DNA from: PFJX01 sp040757575
GTDB lineage: Bacteria > Pseudomonadota > Gammaproteobacteria > Burkholderiales > Thiobacillaceae
Reading direction: 5' to 3'
Assembly: GCA_040757575.1 (NCBI GenBank)
Contig: JBFLXA010000004.1
Coordinates: 175,593 to 239,592 of the forward strand
Length of the DNA stretch: 64,000 nt
The translations under genes were made by a program, and so were the position numbers. Of this stretch, positions 23,977-32,845 are shown one piece after another (position 1 is the first letter of the stretch; each line of letters starts with the position of its first letter). A model generated the notes under the pieces. It searched no databases. It was not told where the DNA came from and saw only the letters and a list, made by a program, of their open reading frames with translations.

Positions 23977-24741
23977 TCAGGGGGTTCGCGTGGTGCCCAG
24001 GCTGGTCAGCAACTGACGGGTCTCCCGGTAGATATGCTCCGCTTCCGCCTGCATCTCCGGCGTCAGGGGGATGTCCGAATAGTCGCTCTGGCTTTTGTGG
24101 ATGGTGCCGGACTTGATCCGGTCCGAACTGTCCCCCGCCTGGGGGGCCCCGGTCTTGCTGAACATCCTGTATTCCGGCGTCAGGGGCTGGCTGAGCCCCA
24201 GCCAGTCGCTCAAGGCCTGGAGGGTTTCCGTGGAGCGTTCGATCAGGTCTTCCGCGTCCAGGTAATAAAAGCCGTGGGGCATGGTTTTGGCGAGGTGGGC
24301 CAGTTCGCCCACCCGGGCCATGTAATAGGCCGCAGCCCCTTCCACCTGGGCGAATTCGTGCTCCGGCTGGTTCTTGCGGTACAGGCCTACGATGCTGGGA
24401 ATGGTCTTTCCCGGTCGCCGCAGCATGAAGATGCAGCGGGTGCCGGGGCGAGCCAGGATTTCCGGCGCCACCACGCAGTAGTCGTGCAGGAGCTTGTCGA
24501 AGAAGAAACGGGAGGTGGGCTTGAGTGCGTGGTTTTCCAGGTAGAGGAGTTTCTGGCGCCAGAGGCTCTTCCAGCTGTAATAGCCGATGTGCATCTCGTA
24601 GTAGCCCTCGATGTCCGGATGGCTGCCGAGGATGTGGCCGAACAGGCTGGTGTTGGCCCGCATGTGGCTGAAGAGAAAGATATTCCGGTGGCCCACCAGG
24701 TGGTGTGGGTGGCGGACGAGTTGGCTGAGGGCGGCGAGCAT
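23977..24741 (-). CDS. Sulfotransferase-like protein
   Basis: A 254-residue cytoplasmic protein of the PAPS-dependent sulfotransferase fold. The N-terminal strand-loop-helix IFLFSHMRANTSLFGHIL takes the place of the 5'-phosphosulfate loop. CIFMLRRPGKTIPSIVGLYR is the 3'-phosphate region with the conserved Arg and a Ser further on. GFYYLDAEDLIERSTETLQALSDWLGL is the typical late strand-helix. It would transfer sulfate to a sugar or lipid acceptor. Together with three similar genes in this locus it points to a sulfated polymer. The exact acceptor is unknown. Confidence 0.8.
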   Translation of the reverse strand: MLAALSQLVRHPHHLVGHRNIFLFSHMRANTSLFGHILGSHPDIEGYYEMHIGYYSWKSLWRQKLLYLENHALKPTSRFFFDKLLHDYCVVAPEILARPGTRCIFMLRRPGKTIPSIVGLYRKNQPEHEFAQVEGAAAYYMARVGELAHLAKTMPHGFYYLDAEDLIERSTETLQALSDWLGLSQPLTPEYRMFSKTGAPQAGDSSDRIKSGTIHKSQSDYSDIPLTPEMQAEAEHIYRETRQLLTSLGTTRTP

Positions 24742-24824
24742 GTCAGTTCCGTCCGGCCGTTCCGAAGGAACTGACCTCCCCCTCGGGGGGAAACGGGCGC
24801 AGCGAGTCAGGGGGCAGTCTCATG

Positions 24825-25838
24825 TCAGCGGTCCGCGTCGGAATGTCCCAGGCTGCGTAGCAGGCAGTAGCCGGTAAAGGCGAGCCATTTCAGGCCCGGG
24901 GCGGCCCCCAGGGCCTGGGCCGCGTAACTGCGTGCGCTGGTCCAGTCCTGTTTGTCTGCAAGCTCCTGGGCGATCTTCTTCAGGGCGAAGGCCTTGTGGC
25001 GGCGGGCGTGGGCCCGGATCAGGCGGTGCCGGGAGAACAGGGCCGCCTTGTCCAGCACCCGGACCTGCAGCAGACGTTTGTCGATCATGCCCAGGGCGGT
25101 GGTCATGTTGGTCGTCTTGCTGGGGTCAGGCACCCGGTGGAAGGACACGACGGCCGGGTGGTGAAGCATGGGGCCGCTCTGGTCCACCAGGCGCAGATAG
25201 ATGTCCCGGTCGCATTCCCAGCGGATGCCTTCGTCCATGCCCCCCACCTGGTCCCACAGGGCCCGGCGCACGGTGAAACAGTTGAGGTGGCAGAAGCCGG
25301 TGGTGGCCATCAGGTCGGCTACGGTGAGCTCGAAGCAGCCGTCGGCCCGGGGCTGGCGCCCCCGGCCCGCCAGTTCGCCGGCCAGCCCTTCGAGCCAGAC
25401 GGGTCCGGGCACCTGCCGGTCATTGATCCAGGCTTCCTGGTTGGCCATGTAAAGGTCTGCCGGCGTGCCGGCCTCCGCCAGGGCGGCGAGGGCGCGGGCG
25501 GCTCGGGCCAGATGGCCGGTGTCAGTCCATTTGTCGTCGTCGTCCAGGAAGCAGACGTAGTTTCCCTTTGCCTGGGAGACGCCATAGTTGAGGGAGTAGC
25601 TTTGCCCGTGGCCCCGGGGCCGGTGCACCAGGTGATGGACCGAAAACCGCTCCCCCAGGTTATCGGCGGCCTGCTCCCAGAGGGCCCGATAGCCTTCCAG
25701 ATGGCCGGCGGAGGTGCCGTCGTTGACGACGATGATCTCGAAGCTGGGGTGGTCCTGGGCCATCACGGAGTGGAGTGCTTCCGCGAACAGTCCGGGCCGG
25801 TCCCGGGTGGCGAGGATGACGGAGAAGGTAGGCGTCAT
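24825..25838 (-). CDS. Glycosyltransferase family 2
   Basis: A 337-residue GT-A fold enzyme. It begins with FSVILATRDRPGLFAEALHSVMAQDHPSFEIIVVNDGTS (nucleotide-binding strand and Asp). The metal-binding DDDD follows in GNYVCFLDDDDKW, and a WECDRDIYLRL acceptor-side acidic motif comes later. The C-terminal third is helical and ends without a membrane span. It adds a sugar to a lipid-linked precursor in the cytoplasm. It overlaps the ATP-grasp/phosphatase gene by 4 bases. Confidence 0.9.
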   Translation of the reverse strand: MTPTFSVILATRDRPGLFAEALHSVMAQDHPSFEIIVVNDGTSAGHLEGYRALWEQAADNLGERFSVHHLVHRPRGHGQSYSLNYGVSQAKGNYVCFLDDDDKWTDTGHLARAARALAALAEAGTPADLYMANQEAWINDRQVPGPVWLEGLAGELAGRGRQPRADGCFELTVADLMATTGFCHLNCFTVRRALWDQVGGMDEGIRWECDRDIYLRLVDQSGPMLHHPAVVSFHRVPDPSKTTNMTTALGMIDKRLLQVRVLDKAALFSRHRLIRAHARRHKAFALKKIAQELADKQDWTSARSYAAQALGAAPGLKWLAFTGYCLLRSLGHSDADR

Positions 25839-27601
25839 GGGCGGCGGCTTTTATCAGTGGGTTCGGCCAGGTGGGTGGCAATGGCATCGACACAGCGGCT
25901 GACTTGATGGCAGACCCGCTCGTACACTTCCCGGGCCTTGCCATAGGGGTCGGGAATTTCCAGGCTGCCGCCCACCAGGGGACCGGCATTCATCAGGAAG
26001 GCCTTGTCAGCGGCCAAGGGGAATTCCTGGCGCAGGCGCTGCAAATGTTTCTGTTCCATCACGAAGACGATGTCGCTATCCGCCAGCATGGCGGCATCCA
26101 GGCGGCGGGAAGCCCAATGCTGCATGTCCACCCGGGCCTGGCCGGCTACCTCCACCATCACCGGGTCGGCGGGCCGGCCGGATTCTTCATGAAACCCCGC
26201 CGAGAAGGCCTTGACGCCGGTGTCGGGGTGTCGCTGCTGGAAGCAGCGTTCCGCCAGGGCGCTACGGTTGATGTTGCCGTAGCAGACGAACAGGATCTGG
26301 TGGGCCCGGCTCAGGCGGCGGGCCACCTCGCCCCCCTGCCAGGCCTGGCGCTGGGCCTGGCGTTCCTTTTTGTCCGCCAGCAGGCGCCGGATACGGTCGG
26401 TCTGCTCCTGCCAGATGCGGGCCAGGTCCACCAGGCCGGGTTTCGGGTCCCGCCATTGCTGGACATCAAAATAGTGCCGGGGCGAGAACACCCGCAGGGC
26501 GTCCCGCAGCATGCTGCCCTTGCCGGGAAAGGTCACCAGTTCGGGCGGCCCGTCCCGGCGCAGCACCATCTCGTGCCAGTACAGATCGCTGGACAGCTTG
26601 CGGCAATAGACTTCCTGTCGGGCCGGTGGACGCGGTTTAACCTTGTCCTGGGTATAGAGCTCGTAGAGCATGGCGGGAAAGTCTGCCCCCGCCGCGATGG
26701 CCAGGGGCAGGGAGCCCCAGAAGCGGCCGTTGATCTCCATCAGGGACAGGCGGCGTTCGGCAGGAATCCATTTGAATTCCACCATGGCCACCCCATGCCA
26801 CTTCAGGGCGGCCATGAGCTTGCGGGAGGCTTCCAGCAGTTCAGGTTCCACGGCCACGCTCTTGCGCAGGCTGCTGCCGCCGCCGGTGAGGGGGACTTCG
26901 TGGAGCCGCTGGTGCTGGAAGGCAAAGACGATTTCGCCCCGGTCGGCGATCAGTTCGATGCCCACCCCGACGCCAGCCACGTATTCCTGCAGCAGCAGGG
27001 GGCCGTAGCGCAGGAAGTGTTCTGCCTTGTCATGGAGTTCCCGGGGGCTGAAGGCATAGGCCACGCTCAACTGCCGGCGCTCGGTGCCATCGGCGCCGAT
27101 GGAACGGGCAGGCTTGAGCACCAGGGGCAGACTCAGGCCCTGGCTGGCCTGGTCCAGTTCACTCAGGTCATTGACTTGCACACTGCGGGGCGCGGCGATG
27201 CCCAGTTGGGCCGCCAGGGCCAGGGTGCGGTCCTTGTCGAGGGCCACCGCCAGGGCTTCGGGCGCCGCGATGGTGATGCTCTCACCCCCCGGGCGGCTGA
27301 GCAGAGCCTGGAGGGGCACCACGGTGCGTTCCGTGACGGGGAGGATCAGGCGGTAGGCATTCCGCGCCAGCAGGTCGGCACACCAGGCCAGGAATTCCGT
27401 TTCCCGGGTGAGTGGGTCCGGATAAACCAGGGTGGTGTGGCAATGGCGGGAGTAGGTGGCGATCCCCTCCGGCACCGGGCTGGCCACGTCCACCACCAGG
27501 CCCAGGCGGCCCAGGGAGCGGACCACGGCCAGGGCCGGAGTCATGTCGCCGTCCAGGACCAGGATCTTGTCGGGCATGGTCAGCGGTGCGGCGGAACTCA
27601 C
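25835..27601 (-). CDS. ATP-grasp / low-molecular-weight phosphatase fusion protein
   Basis: A 588-residue two-domain protein. Residues about 10-390 form an ATP-grasp ligase: DKILVLDGDMTPALAVVRSLGR, the nucleotide lysine in LVLKPARSIG (about 163), LLLQEYVAGVGVGIELIAD and MEINGRFWGS (Glu289, Asn291). After a basic coiled-coil-like linker, residues about 434-585 form a low-molecular-weight tyrosine phosphatase with Cys440-YGNINRS (Cys440, Arg446) and Asp551 in PDPYGKA. Polysaccharide loci often have such phosphatases acting on tyrosine kinases, but fusion to ATP-grasp is unusual. The GTG start at 27601 overlaps the stop of the sulfotransferase upstream; an ATG at 27577 is an alternative. Confidence 0.88.
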   Translation of the reverse strand: MSSAAPLTMPDKILVLDGDMTPALAVVRSLGRLGLVVDVASPVPEGIATYSRHCHTTLVYPDPLTRETEFLAWCADLLARNAYRLILPVTERTVVPLQALLSRPGGESITIAAPEALAVALDKDRTLALAAQLGIAAPRSVQVNDLSELDQASQGLSLPLVLKPARSIGADGTERRQLSVAYAFSPRELHDKAEHFLRYGPLLLQEYVAGVGVGIELIADRGEIVFAFQHQRLHEVPLTGGGSSLRKSVAVEPELLEASRKLMAALKWHGVAMVEFKWIPAERRLSLMEINGRFWGSLPLAIAAGADFPAMLYELYTQDKVKPRPPARQEVYCRKLSSDLYWHEMVLRRDGPPELVTFPGKGSMLRDALRVFSPRHYFDVQQWRDPKPGLVDLARIWQEQTDRIRRLLADKKERQAQRQAWQGGEVARRLSRAHQILFVCYGNINRSALAERCFQQRHPDTGVKAFSAGFHEESGRPADPVMVEVAGQARVDMQHWASRRLDAAMLADSDIVFVMEQKHLQRLRQEFPLAADKAFLMNAGPLVGGSLEIPDPYGKAREVYERVCHQVSRCVDAIATHLAEPTDKSRRP

Positions 27602-28314
27602 GTGTCCGGGGAGAACTGATAACCGAACAATTCAATGTCCCGGGCGTAAAGCTGGCGGATGCGTTCCTCCAGCTCGGGGGTGAAATGGCTCTGGTAGCCT
27701 TTTTTCACGGGTGCATCGGTTTGCTTGTCCTGGCTGTGGTTCAGGTAGGGCAGGGATTTCTTCAGGCCAAGGCGTTTGCGCACGGTTTCGAAATCTTCGT
27801 TGATGCGCTCGAAACGGCCCACGAAGTCCACCATGCACTTGCCGGAGACATCGTAGATGAATAGATACTGGGGGCGGAGCAGGGCGTGTTCGTGGATGCG
27901 CCGTTCATCCAGGAAGCCGTGCACCCACGAGGCGAAATCCGGATAGCGGTCCTGGATTTCCCGATGTAGCCAGGCATCCACCTGGCCGGCCCCGCCCCGT
28001 TTGAGATAGGTGTAGGTGGAATAGGCCCGGTCCCAGGGGTTCCGCACGAAGCAGAACTTGTAGTAGCGGCGGAATTTTCCCGGGTCCGCCAGCATGTAGA
28101 TGCTCCAGTCCATGTGCAAGCGCTTGCGGGCGCCGATGGCATTCAGCACGCTGGTGCCGGCCGCCTTGGGAATATGGATGAACAGGCAGCGGTGCCGATC
28201 GAAGGTGCGCCAGTAGGGAAAGGGATCGATGAGATCCATGCCGTTCTGGTAGGCGCGCCAGTAATGGGATCGCAGGCGGGAGAGAGGGGTATGTTGCGCG
28301 GCAGTACGTTGCAT
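27598..28314 (-). CDS. Sulfotransferase family 2 protein
   Basis: A protein of about 238 residues with the carbohydrate sulfotransferase (family 2) pattern. HRCLFIHIPKAAGTSVLNAIG is the 5'-phosphosulfate loop with Lys, and YYKFCFVRNPWDRAYSTYTYL is the 3'-phosphate region with Arg and Ser. A late YQSHFTPELEERIRQLYARDIELFGYQF segment closes the domain. The ATG at 28314 is chosen because the longer frame begins at a TTG and adds no family sequence. It is co-directional and overlapping (GTGA) with the ATP-grasp/phosphatase gene. The acceptor is probably a sugar of the locus polymer. Confidence 0.88.
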   Translation of the reverse strand: MQRTAAQHTPLSRLRSHYWRAYQNGMDLIDPFPYWRTFDRHRCLFIHIPKAAGTSVLNAIGARKRLHMDWSIYMLADPGKFRRYYKFCFVRNPWDRAYSTYTYLKRGGAGQVDAWLHREIQDRYPDFASWVHGFLDERRIHEHALLRPQYLFIYDVSGKCMVDFVGRFERINEDFETVRKRLGLKKSLPYLNHSQDKQTDAPVKKGYQSHFTPELEERIRQLYARDIELFGYQFSPDT

Positions 28315-28465
28315 CGGTCCAGTCGATGGTTCGCGCCGGGGGCAGCCCGACCCGTTGGTGTCCAAGTTTCGCGGCAATGATGACTGAAAAACCAGACAGT
28401 GAGAACATCCGGGCGGTCAGCAGGGGGCCGTCCGCAGTAAGCCGGCGGGGGCCCGAAGCCCACCC

Positions 28466-28490
28466 GTTGTACGCTTCGGGTGGATACAAC
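28466..28490. promoter_or_regulatory. Inverted repeats in the divergent intergenic region
   Basis: The 199 bases between the divergent genes at 28314 and 28514 hold GTTGTA/TACAAC with a 13-base spacer (28466-28471, 28485-28490). Overlapping it are CCACCCG/CGGGTGG and CCCGAAG/CTTCGGG. This looks like an operator or a structured leader, but no -35/-10 pair is convincing. Nothing else was recognised in the gap. Confidence 0.35.
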
Positions 28491-28513
28491 CCTTCCATCA
28501 CGGCATTCCATCC

Positions 28514-29632
28514 ATGGGCACAGCCAACACATCCCCGCCAGAAATCCTGATCTTCTCCGACGAGTATCCGCCCGATGGCGGCGGTGCGGGCATCGTTGCC
28601 AAGCAACTGGGCAAGGGCCTGAAAGCGTTGGGGAAACGGGTGGTCATGCTGGTGGGCAAGTCGCCCCGGGGGCGGGCCGAGGAGGCAGACACGGTAGAGT
28701 GTCCCCGCATCAAACTGTTCTGGCCCCTGGCCTATGCCTATGCGCTATGGCGGATGCGGGCCTGGCGGATTCCCCACTTCGTCCTAAACGACTACATATC
28801 CGCCTATGTGGCTGGCCTGTTCTTCAGCCAGGCAATGCTGCGCCGTTCCGTGATCATCGTGCACGGCAACGACAGCAAGTTCTTCTTTGCCCGCAAGACC
28901 CGCAAACATCGAATCTACCAATACGGTTTCTTCTACGCCCGGGCCGTGCGGCACTGCAAGCAGATCGTCTGCGCCAGCCGGTATGCCATGGAGGAATACC
29001 TCAAATTCGGCCAGGGCAAGGTAGATGCGGCCAAGGTGACCTACGCCTACATGGGGCTGGACCCCCAGGACCTGGGCACGCCCAACCGCTCAAAGGCCGA
29101 TCTCGGGATACCGGAAACCGACGTGCTGATCTTCAGTGCCAGCCGGCTGATCGAGGAAAAGGGCCTCATGGACATGCTGCACCTGTTTCCCGCAACCCTG
29201 GCGGCCATGCCCCGTCTACATTGGCACATCGCCGGCGATGGGCCCCTGCGTGCCGAGATGGAAGCGTTCATCCGGGAGCAGGGCCTGGGGGACAGGGTCA
29301 AATTGCTGGGCCACCTGAACCGGAGCGCCATGGCGGACCATTATCACAACGCCGACCTGTTCTGGCTGTTGTCCAAGCGCCATGGAGAGACGTTCGGCCT
29401 GGTCTACATCGAAGCCGGGTGGTTTGGCTGCCCCTGCGTGGCCCTGCGCATGGCCGGCGTGCCGGAGGCCATCGACGAAGGGGTGTCTGGATACTTCCAT
29501 GAACCCGGTACGGAAGCTGCGCCGGTTCTGGAGAAAGCCCTGGCCTTGAGCCGGGATGCATGCCAGGCCCATGCCCGGAAATTCGAAAGCCTGGCTTTCG
29601 CCAAGGCTATCAATGCCTACCTGGAGTCATAG
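28514..29632 (+). CDS. Glycosyltransferase family 4
   Basis: A 372-residue GT-B retaining glycosyltransferase. The N-terminal Rossmann half has PEILIFSDEYPPDGGGAGIVAKQLGKGL. The donor half has LIFSASRLIEEKGLMDMLHLF, HIAGDGPLRAEMEAFI and the sugar-nucleotide binding stretch GETFGLVYIEAGWFGCPCVALRMAGVPEAI with the conserved acidic residues. It is the only plus-strand gene between 19.3 and 45.1 kb. Its divergent position suggests a separate promoter or a later insertion into the cluster. Confidence 0.93.
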   Translation: MGTANTSPPEILIFSDEYPPDGGGAGIVAKQLGKGLKALGKRVVMLVGKSPRGRAEEADTVECPRIKLFWPLAYAYALWRMRAWRIPHFVLNDYISAYVAGLFFSQAMLRRSVIIVHGNDSKFFFARKTRKHRIYQYGFFYARAVRHCKQIVCASRYAMEEYLKFGQGKVDAAKVTYAYMGLDPQDLGTPNRSKADLGIPETDVLIFSASRLIEEKGLMDMLHLFPATLAAMPRLHWHIAGDGPLRAEMEAFIREQGLGDRVKLLGHLNRSAMADHYHNADLFWLLSKRHGETFGLVYIEAGWFGCPCVALRMAGVPEAIDEGVSGYFHEPGTEAAPVLEKALALSRDACQAHARKFESLAFAKAINAYLES

Positions 29633-30385
29633 ATTCCACTGGGGCAGGGGTGAGGTTGGCTGGAGCTGGCTGATGTCCTTGCTATAGCCAAAACCTGTGA
29701 AATCCACGCCGTAAACCCGGGCCACCTGTTGAGCTTCTTCGAGGGTGAGGCTCTCAGATACGGCCTGCCGTTCGGACTTGTTCTTGTGGGGGATGGGGGT
29801 GTACGGGATATCCAGGTAATGCAGGATGCGGGCGAAGTCCTGTTCGATATCCAGTTCCATGTACACGGCGAAATCCAGCCACGTTCGTCCGCTGGCATCG
29901 GAAATGCAGTCCTGCTGGGTACGGGTGAGGTGATGCCAGTCGTGGAAGTCCTTGCCTCTACCTGGCAGGTTGTCGAGCACGTTTGCTGCAGGCAGATCCC
30001 GATATTTCTTCAGGTAGCGCCAGGAGGACACGAACTTGTCGTAGGGGTTACGGATGACGGAGAACTTGGGGTGGGCCTGGAGAAAATCCGGAAAACGGCG
30101 GGCCATGTCATGCAATGGCATGAATCCGTGTCCCAGCAGCTTGTGGAAAAACTCCATGCCGCCACTGGGGGGGCGCTCCAGGTATTGGCCTTCCCGGGTT
30201 TTGTGGATGCACATGCGTCCCGTGGTGCCGGCCCGGACACAGATGACCTGGTTTTCCGGGGCGTTCAGGTCTGCCTGGGTGGTGTATTGATCCACGTAAT
30301 AGATGCAGCCTTTATCCCTGAGCAGGTTTTCGATGGAGGTGCCTGCGCACTTGGGTTTCTTGATCCAGATGACCTTGTTTTTCAT
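29627..30385 (-). CDS. Sulfotransferase family protein
   Basis: A 252-residue protein with IWIKKPKCAGTSIENLL at the N-terminus (PAPS-binding loop with Lys) and KFSVIRNPYDKFVSSWRYL (3'-phosphate Arg and Ser). The region between is longer than in the neighbouring sulfotransferases. Later comes WLDFAVYMELDIEQDFARILHYLDIPY, a typical domain end. It is a second family-2-like enzyme for decorating a glycan. It overlaps the end of the plus-strand glycosyltransferase by 6 bases (tail to tail). Confidence 0.85.
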   Translation of the reverse strand: MKNKVIWIKKPKCAGTSIENLLRDKGCIYYVDQYTTQADLNAPENQVICVRAGTTGRMCIHKTREGQYLERPPSGGMEFFHKLLGHGFMPLHDMARRFPDFLQAHPKFSVIRNPYDKFVSSWRYLKKYRDLPAANVLDNLPGRGKDFHDWHHLTRTQQDCISDASGRTWLDFAVYMELDIEQDFARILHYLDIPYTPIPHKNKSERQAVSESLTLEEAQQVARVYGVDFTGFGYSKDISQLQPTSPLPQWNL

Positions 30386-30409
30386 GGCATGTCCCGGGAC
30401 AGGGTTTCT

Positions 30410-31906
30410 TCAGGGCGCTTTGCGCTTCGCGTAGAAGGATTTTGCGATGGGAATGAGCAGTTTATGGATGAAATCCAGTTCCTGTCCGCTATTCCCGGTG
30501 AGGGCGCGCCACAGGTAGAAGGGCACCAGATAGGTGATCAATACCACGGTTCCCGTGGCACATAATTCCAGCAGGGCGTGGCTTTGCAAGGCGGGCAGAG
30601 CCGTCAGCATGCCCAAGACCGCCAGAGCGGACAGGATGCCGGCGACGACGGGCTTCCACAGGCTTCTGATCAGCAAGGGAAGTCCGATGCCCATGTGGCC
30701 CATGACAATCATGACCATGAGCAGGGCAGACAGGCCAATGGTCAGGGCACGGGCGGTCGCGAAGCGCTCCAGGTGGATATCCGGGGCCATGGCCAGGATG
30801 GCGGTCACGAACAGGATGATGGATATGGCACTGGCGGCGGTGGAGGCCTTGAACTTGCCGGTGATGATCAGCACGGTATTGAGCAGGCCGATGAACTGCA
30901 TCATGCAGAACATGGCGGTAACGATGGGGATGATCGGCACGATGTCTGTCCACTTTTCGCCCAGCACGAGCAGGACCAGGGGATGGGCCGCCATGCTGAC
31001 CCAGACGAAGATGGGGGTGATGATGAACAGCATGATGGTGGCGGCCTCGAGGGCGGAAGCGCGCAAGGCCCTCGGGTCGTTCTTGACTTTTGCGAACCCC
31101 GAATAAAGGGTGGCTCCCAGAGGCCGCATGAAGTTGTTTACCGCCAGGTCACCCAGACGGATGGACATGGCGTAATGGCCCCCCGTTGCCACGCCCAGGT
31201 AGCGGGTCACCAGCAAGGTGTCCACTTTTTCCCGGATCAGGTTGAAGACACCCTGGATATACATCCATTTGACGAAATGCCATTGCAGCCCGTAACGGCT
31301 GAGGGAGAGGGATACCTTGTGGCGGGCGTAGACGTGGCTGCCGACCATCAGGGCCAGGGCGGAGGCGATTTCGCCGATCACCAGGGCCCAGTAGTCCTGC
31401 AGGATGAAGGCGGCGGCCACCGTCACGACGAAGGAGATCAGCTTTGCCGTGATATCCAGCTTGGTGGTGACGCCGAAGTTCAATTCCCGGCGCTGTACGG
31501 CCAGGCCAATGCTGCGCAAGGCATCCAGGCAGGGGATCCAGGCCAGTACATACAGAACGTGGGTCAGTCGCGGTTCGTTGAAAAAACCGCTGATCTGGTG
31601 GGCAAACCCCAGCATGAGTCCCGTGGCGACCAGGCTATACAGCAGCTTTGCAGTCCAGGCCGTATCCAGATCAGCCTGCTCCAGGTCGGTTTTCTGGACC
31701 AGGTACTGGACTTGCCCCACGCTGGTCAGTGCCTTGAGAAAGACCACAACGGCGGCAGCAGCAGCGGCCAGACCGAAATCCGAGGGTGACAGAATCCGGG
31801 CAAGGATGACCATGCTGACCACGCTGATCAGCCTCAGCGCCCAGTCACCAGCGGCCACGATGAGCGAATTCCGGGCTACGCGCTGGCGTAGCGGCTGCTT
31901 ATTCAA
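30410..31906 (-). CDS. Wzx-like oligosaccharide flippase
   Basis: A 498-residue membrane protein of the MOP/PST family with about 12-14 helices. The first is SLIVAAGDWALRLISVVSMVILARILSPSDFGL, the classic Wzx start. Later segments include LWKPVVAGILSALAVLGML. It should flip undecaprenyl-linked oligosaccharides across the inner membrane. The start codon appears to be TTG, since no ATG or GTG lies near the conserved beginning. It is followed by a sulfotransferase and preceded by a glycosyltransferase-like gene, as expected for a polysaccharide assembly cluster. Confidence 0.9.
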   Translation of the reverse strand: MNKQPLRQRVARNSLIVAAGDWALRLISVVSMVILARILSPSDFGLAAAAAAVVVFLKALTSVGQVQYLVQKTDLEQADLDTAWTAKLLYSLVATGLMLGFAHQISGFFNEPRLTHVLYVLAWIPCLDALRSIGLAVQRRELNFGVTTKLDITAKLISFVVTVAAAFILQDYWALVIGEIASALALMVGSHVYARHKVSLSLSRYGLQWHFVKWMYIQGVFNLIREKVDTLLVTRYLGVATGGHYAMSIRLGDLAVNNFMRPLGATLYSGFAKVKNDPRALRASALEAATIMLFIITPIFVWVSMAAHPLVLLVLGEKWTDIVPIIPIVTAMFCMMQFIGLLNTVLIITGKFKASTAASAISIILFVTAILAMAPDIHLERFATARALTIGLSALLMVMIVMGHMGIGLPLLIRSLWKPVVAGILSALAVLGMLTALPALQSHALLELCATGTVVLITYLVPFYLWRALTGNSGQELDFIHKLLIPIAKSFYAKRKAP

Positions 31907-31930
31907 GGTGGGGTCAATGCAGAGGTTGGA

Positions 31931-32833
31931 TCAACGGCCGTTCAAATCCCTGACCACCGCCTTGGCTGAGCGGATGTACTGCCCTGCCTCGAACCGATGG
32001 GTGCCAAAGAAGTGGATCAGACGGGCATGGGAGATGTCCTTGCCCTTGCGCCAGAAGGGGTAGGTGTCGATGGGCAGGATGTAGGCGCCGGGCTGATTGG
32101 CCACCAGATAGTTGGACGTGACCTGCTCGCTGCCCCATTCGCTCCATTTCGCCTTGCCGAGAATGTTCTCCATGGCCTGGGATGTGCGGTGGATTTCCTC
32201 CACGGACAGGCTGCCCGGCGCATAGCCCGCGAAGCCGGCGCAACCGTGGACGTATTGACGCCCAAAGCCCGGGGGCAGTTTGTACATGTTCTGTTCAGAA
32301 AGCACCTGCACATGATCCTGGGTCCAGCTGGCGGTCATGTCGCGGATGTCTTCCAGGGACACCACCTTCTCGCCGCCGGGGGTGCCCAGGGTGAAGGTGA
32401 CGTTCCGCTTGATGCAGTCCCGCACCTCCACCGGATCCCCGGTGGTGATGGTGTCGGCATCCAGTTGCACCAGGTAGTGGGCCGGGTTCATGGCGGCGAT
32501 GGAAAGGAAGCGTTCCCAGCAGCCCCCCTTGGGGCAGGGGCCGGTCTCCACCTGGCGGGTGCCGATGAATTCGATCTGCTCGAAGTGGGCCCGCAGCAGG
32601 ATCTGGTCTTCCAGGGTCAGGCCGTCGTCCACGATGACGAACTTCAGGGGCGTGACGTAGCGGGCAAAGGATTTGGCCGCCACCAGATACATGGTGACGT
32701 CGGGGTGATGGAGCTGGGTCAGGACGATGAGACGGCTGTTGGGGTCGCAGGCCACCCGGGGGGTGTTGCGGATGCCTCGGGCGCTGATGTCGAACCACTT
32801 CTTGCGGGCGGCTTTCTTATAGGAATGGAACAT
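31931..32833 (-). CDS. Probable GT-A fold glycosyltransferase, family unassigned
   Basis: A 300-residue protein. SRLIVLTQLHHPDVTMYLVAAKSF and LKFVIVDDGLTLEDQILLRAHF look like the nucleotide-binding strands of a GT-A enzyme, and HYLVQLDADTITTGD supplies the DxD metal site. The rest (GGEKVVSLEDIRDM, GAYILPIDTYPFWRKGKDISHARLIHFFG) ends with a strand-helix containing an HFFG-like histidine, as in hexosyltransferases of the GT8/GT32 type. I cannot name a precise family. It lies between a sulfotransferase and the flippase on the same strand. Confidence 0.7.
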   Translation of the reverse strand: MFHSYKKAARKKWFDISARGIRNTPRVACDPNSRLIVLTQLHHPDVTMYLVAAKSFARYVTPLKFVIVDDGLTLEDQILLRAHFEQIEFIGTRQVETGPCPKGGCWERFLSIAAMNPAHYLVQLDADTITTGDPVEVRDCIKRNVTFTLGTPGGEKVVSLEDIRDMTASWTQDHVQVLSEQNMYKLPPGFGRQYVHGCAGFAGYAPGSLSVEEIHRTSQAMENILGKAKWSEWGSEQVTSNYLVANQPGAYILPIDTYPFWRKGKDISHARLIHFFGTHRFEAGQYIRSAKAVVRDLNGR

Positions 32834-32845
32834 GTGTGCGTCCTT

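Noticed and set aside
24742..24824. A terminator or small RNA between the sulfotransferase and GT2 genes
   Set aside because: There is a CCCC/GGGG hairpin in sequence similar to common dispersed repeats, but no T run or promoter; both flanking genes are read in the same direction.
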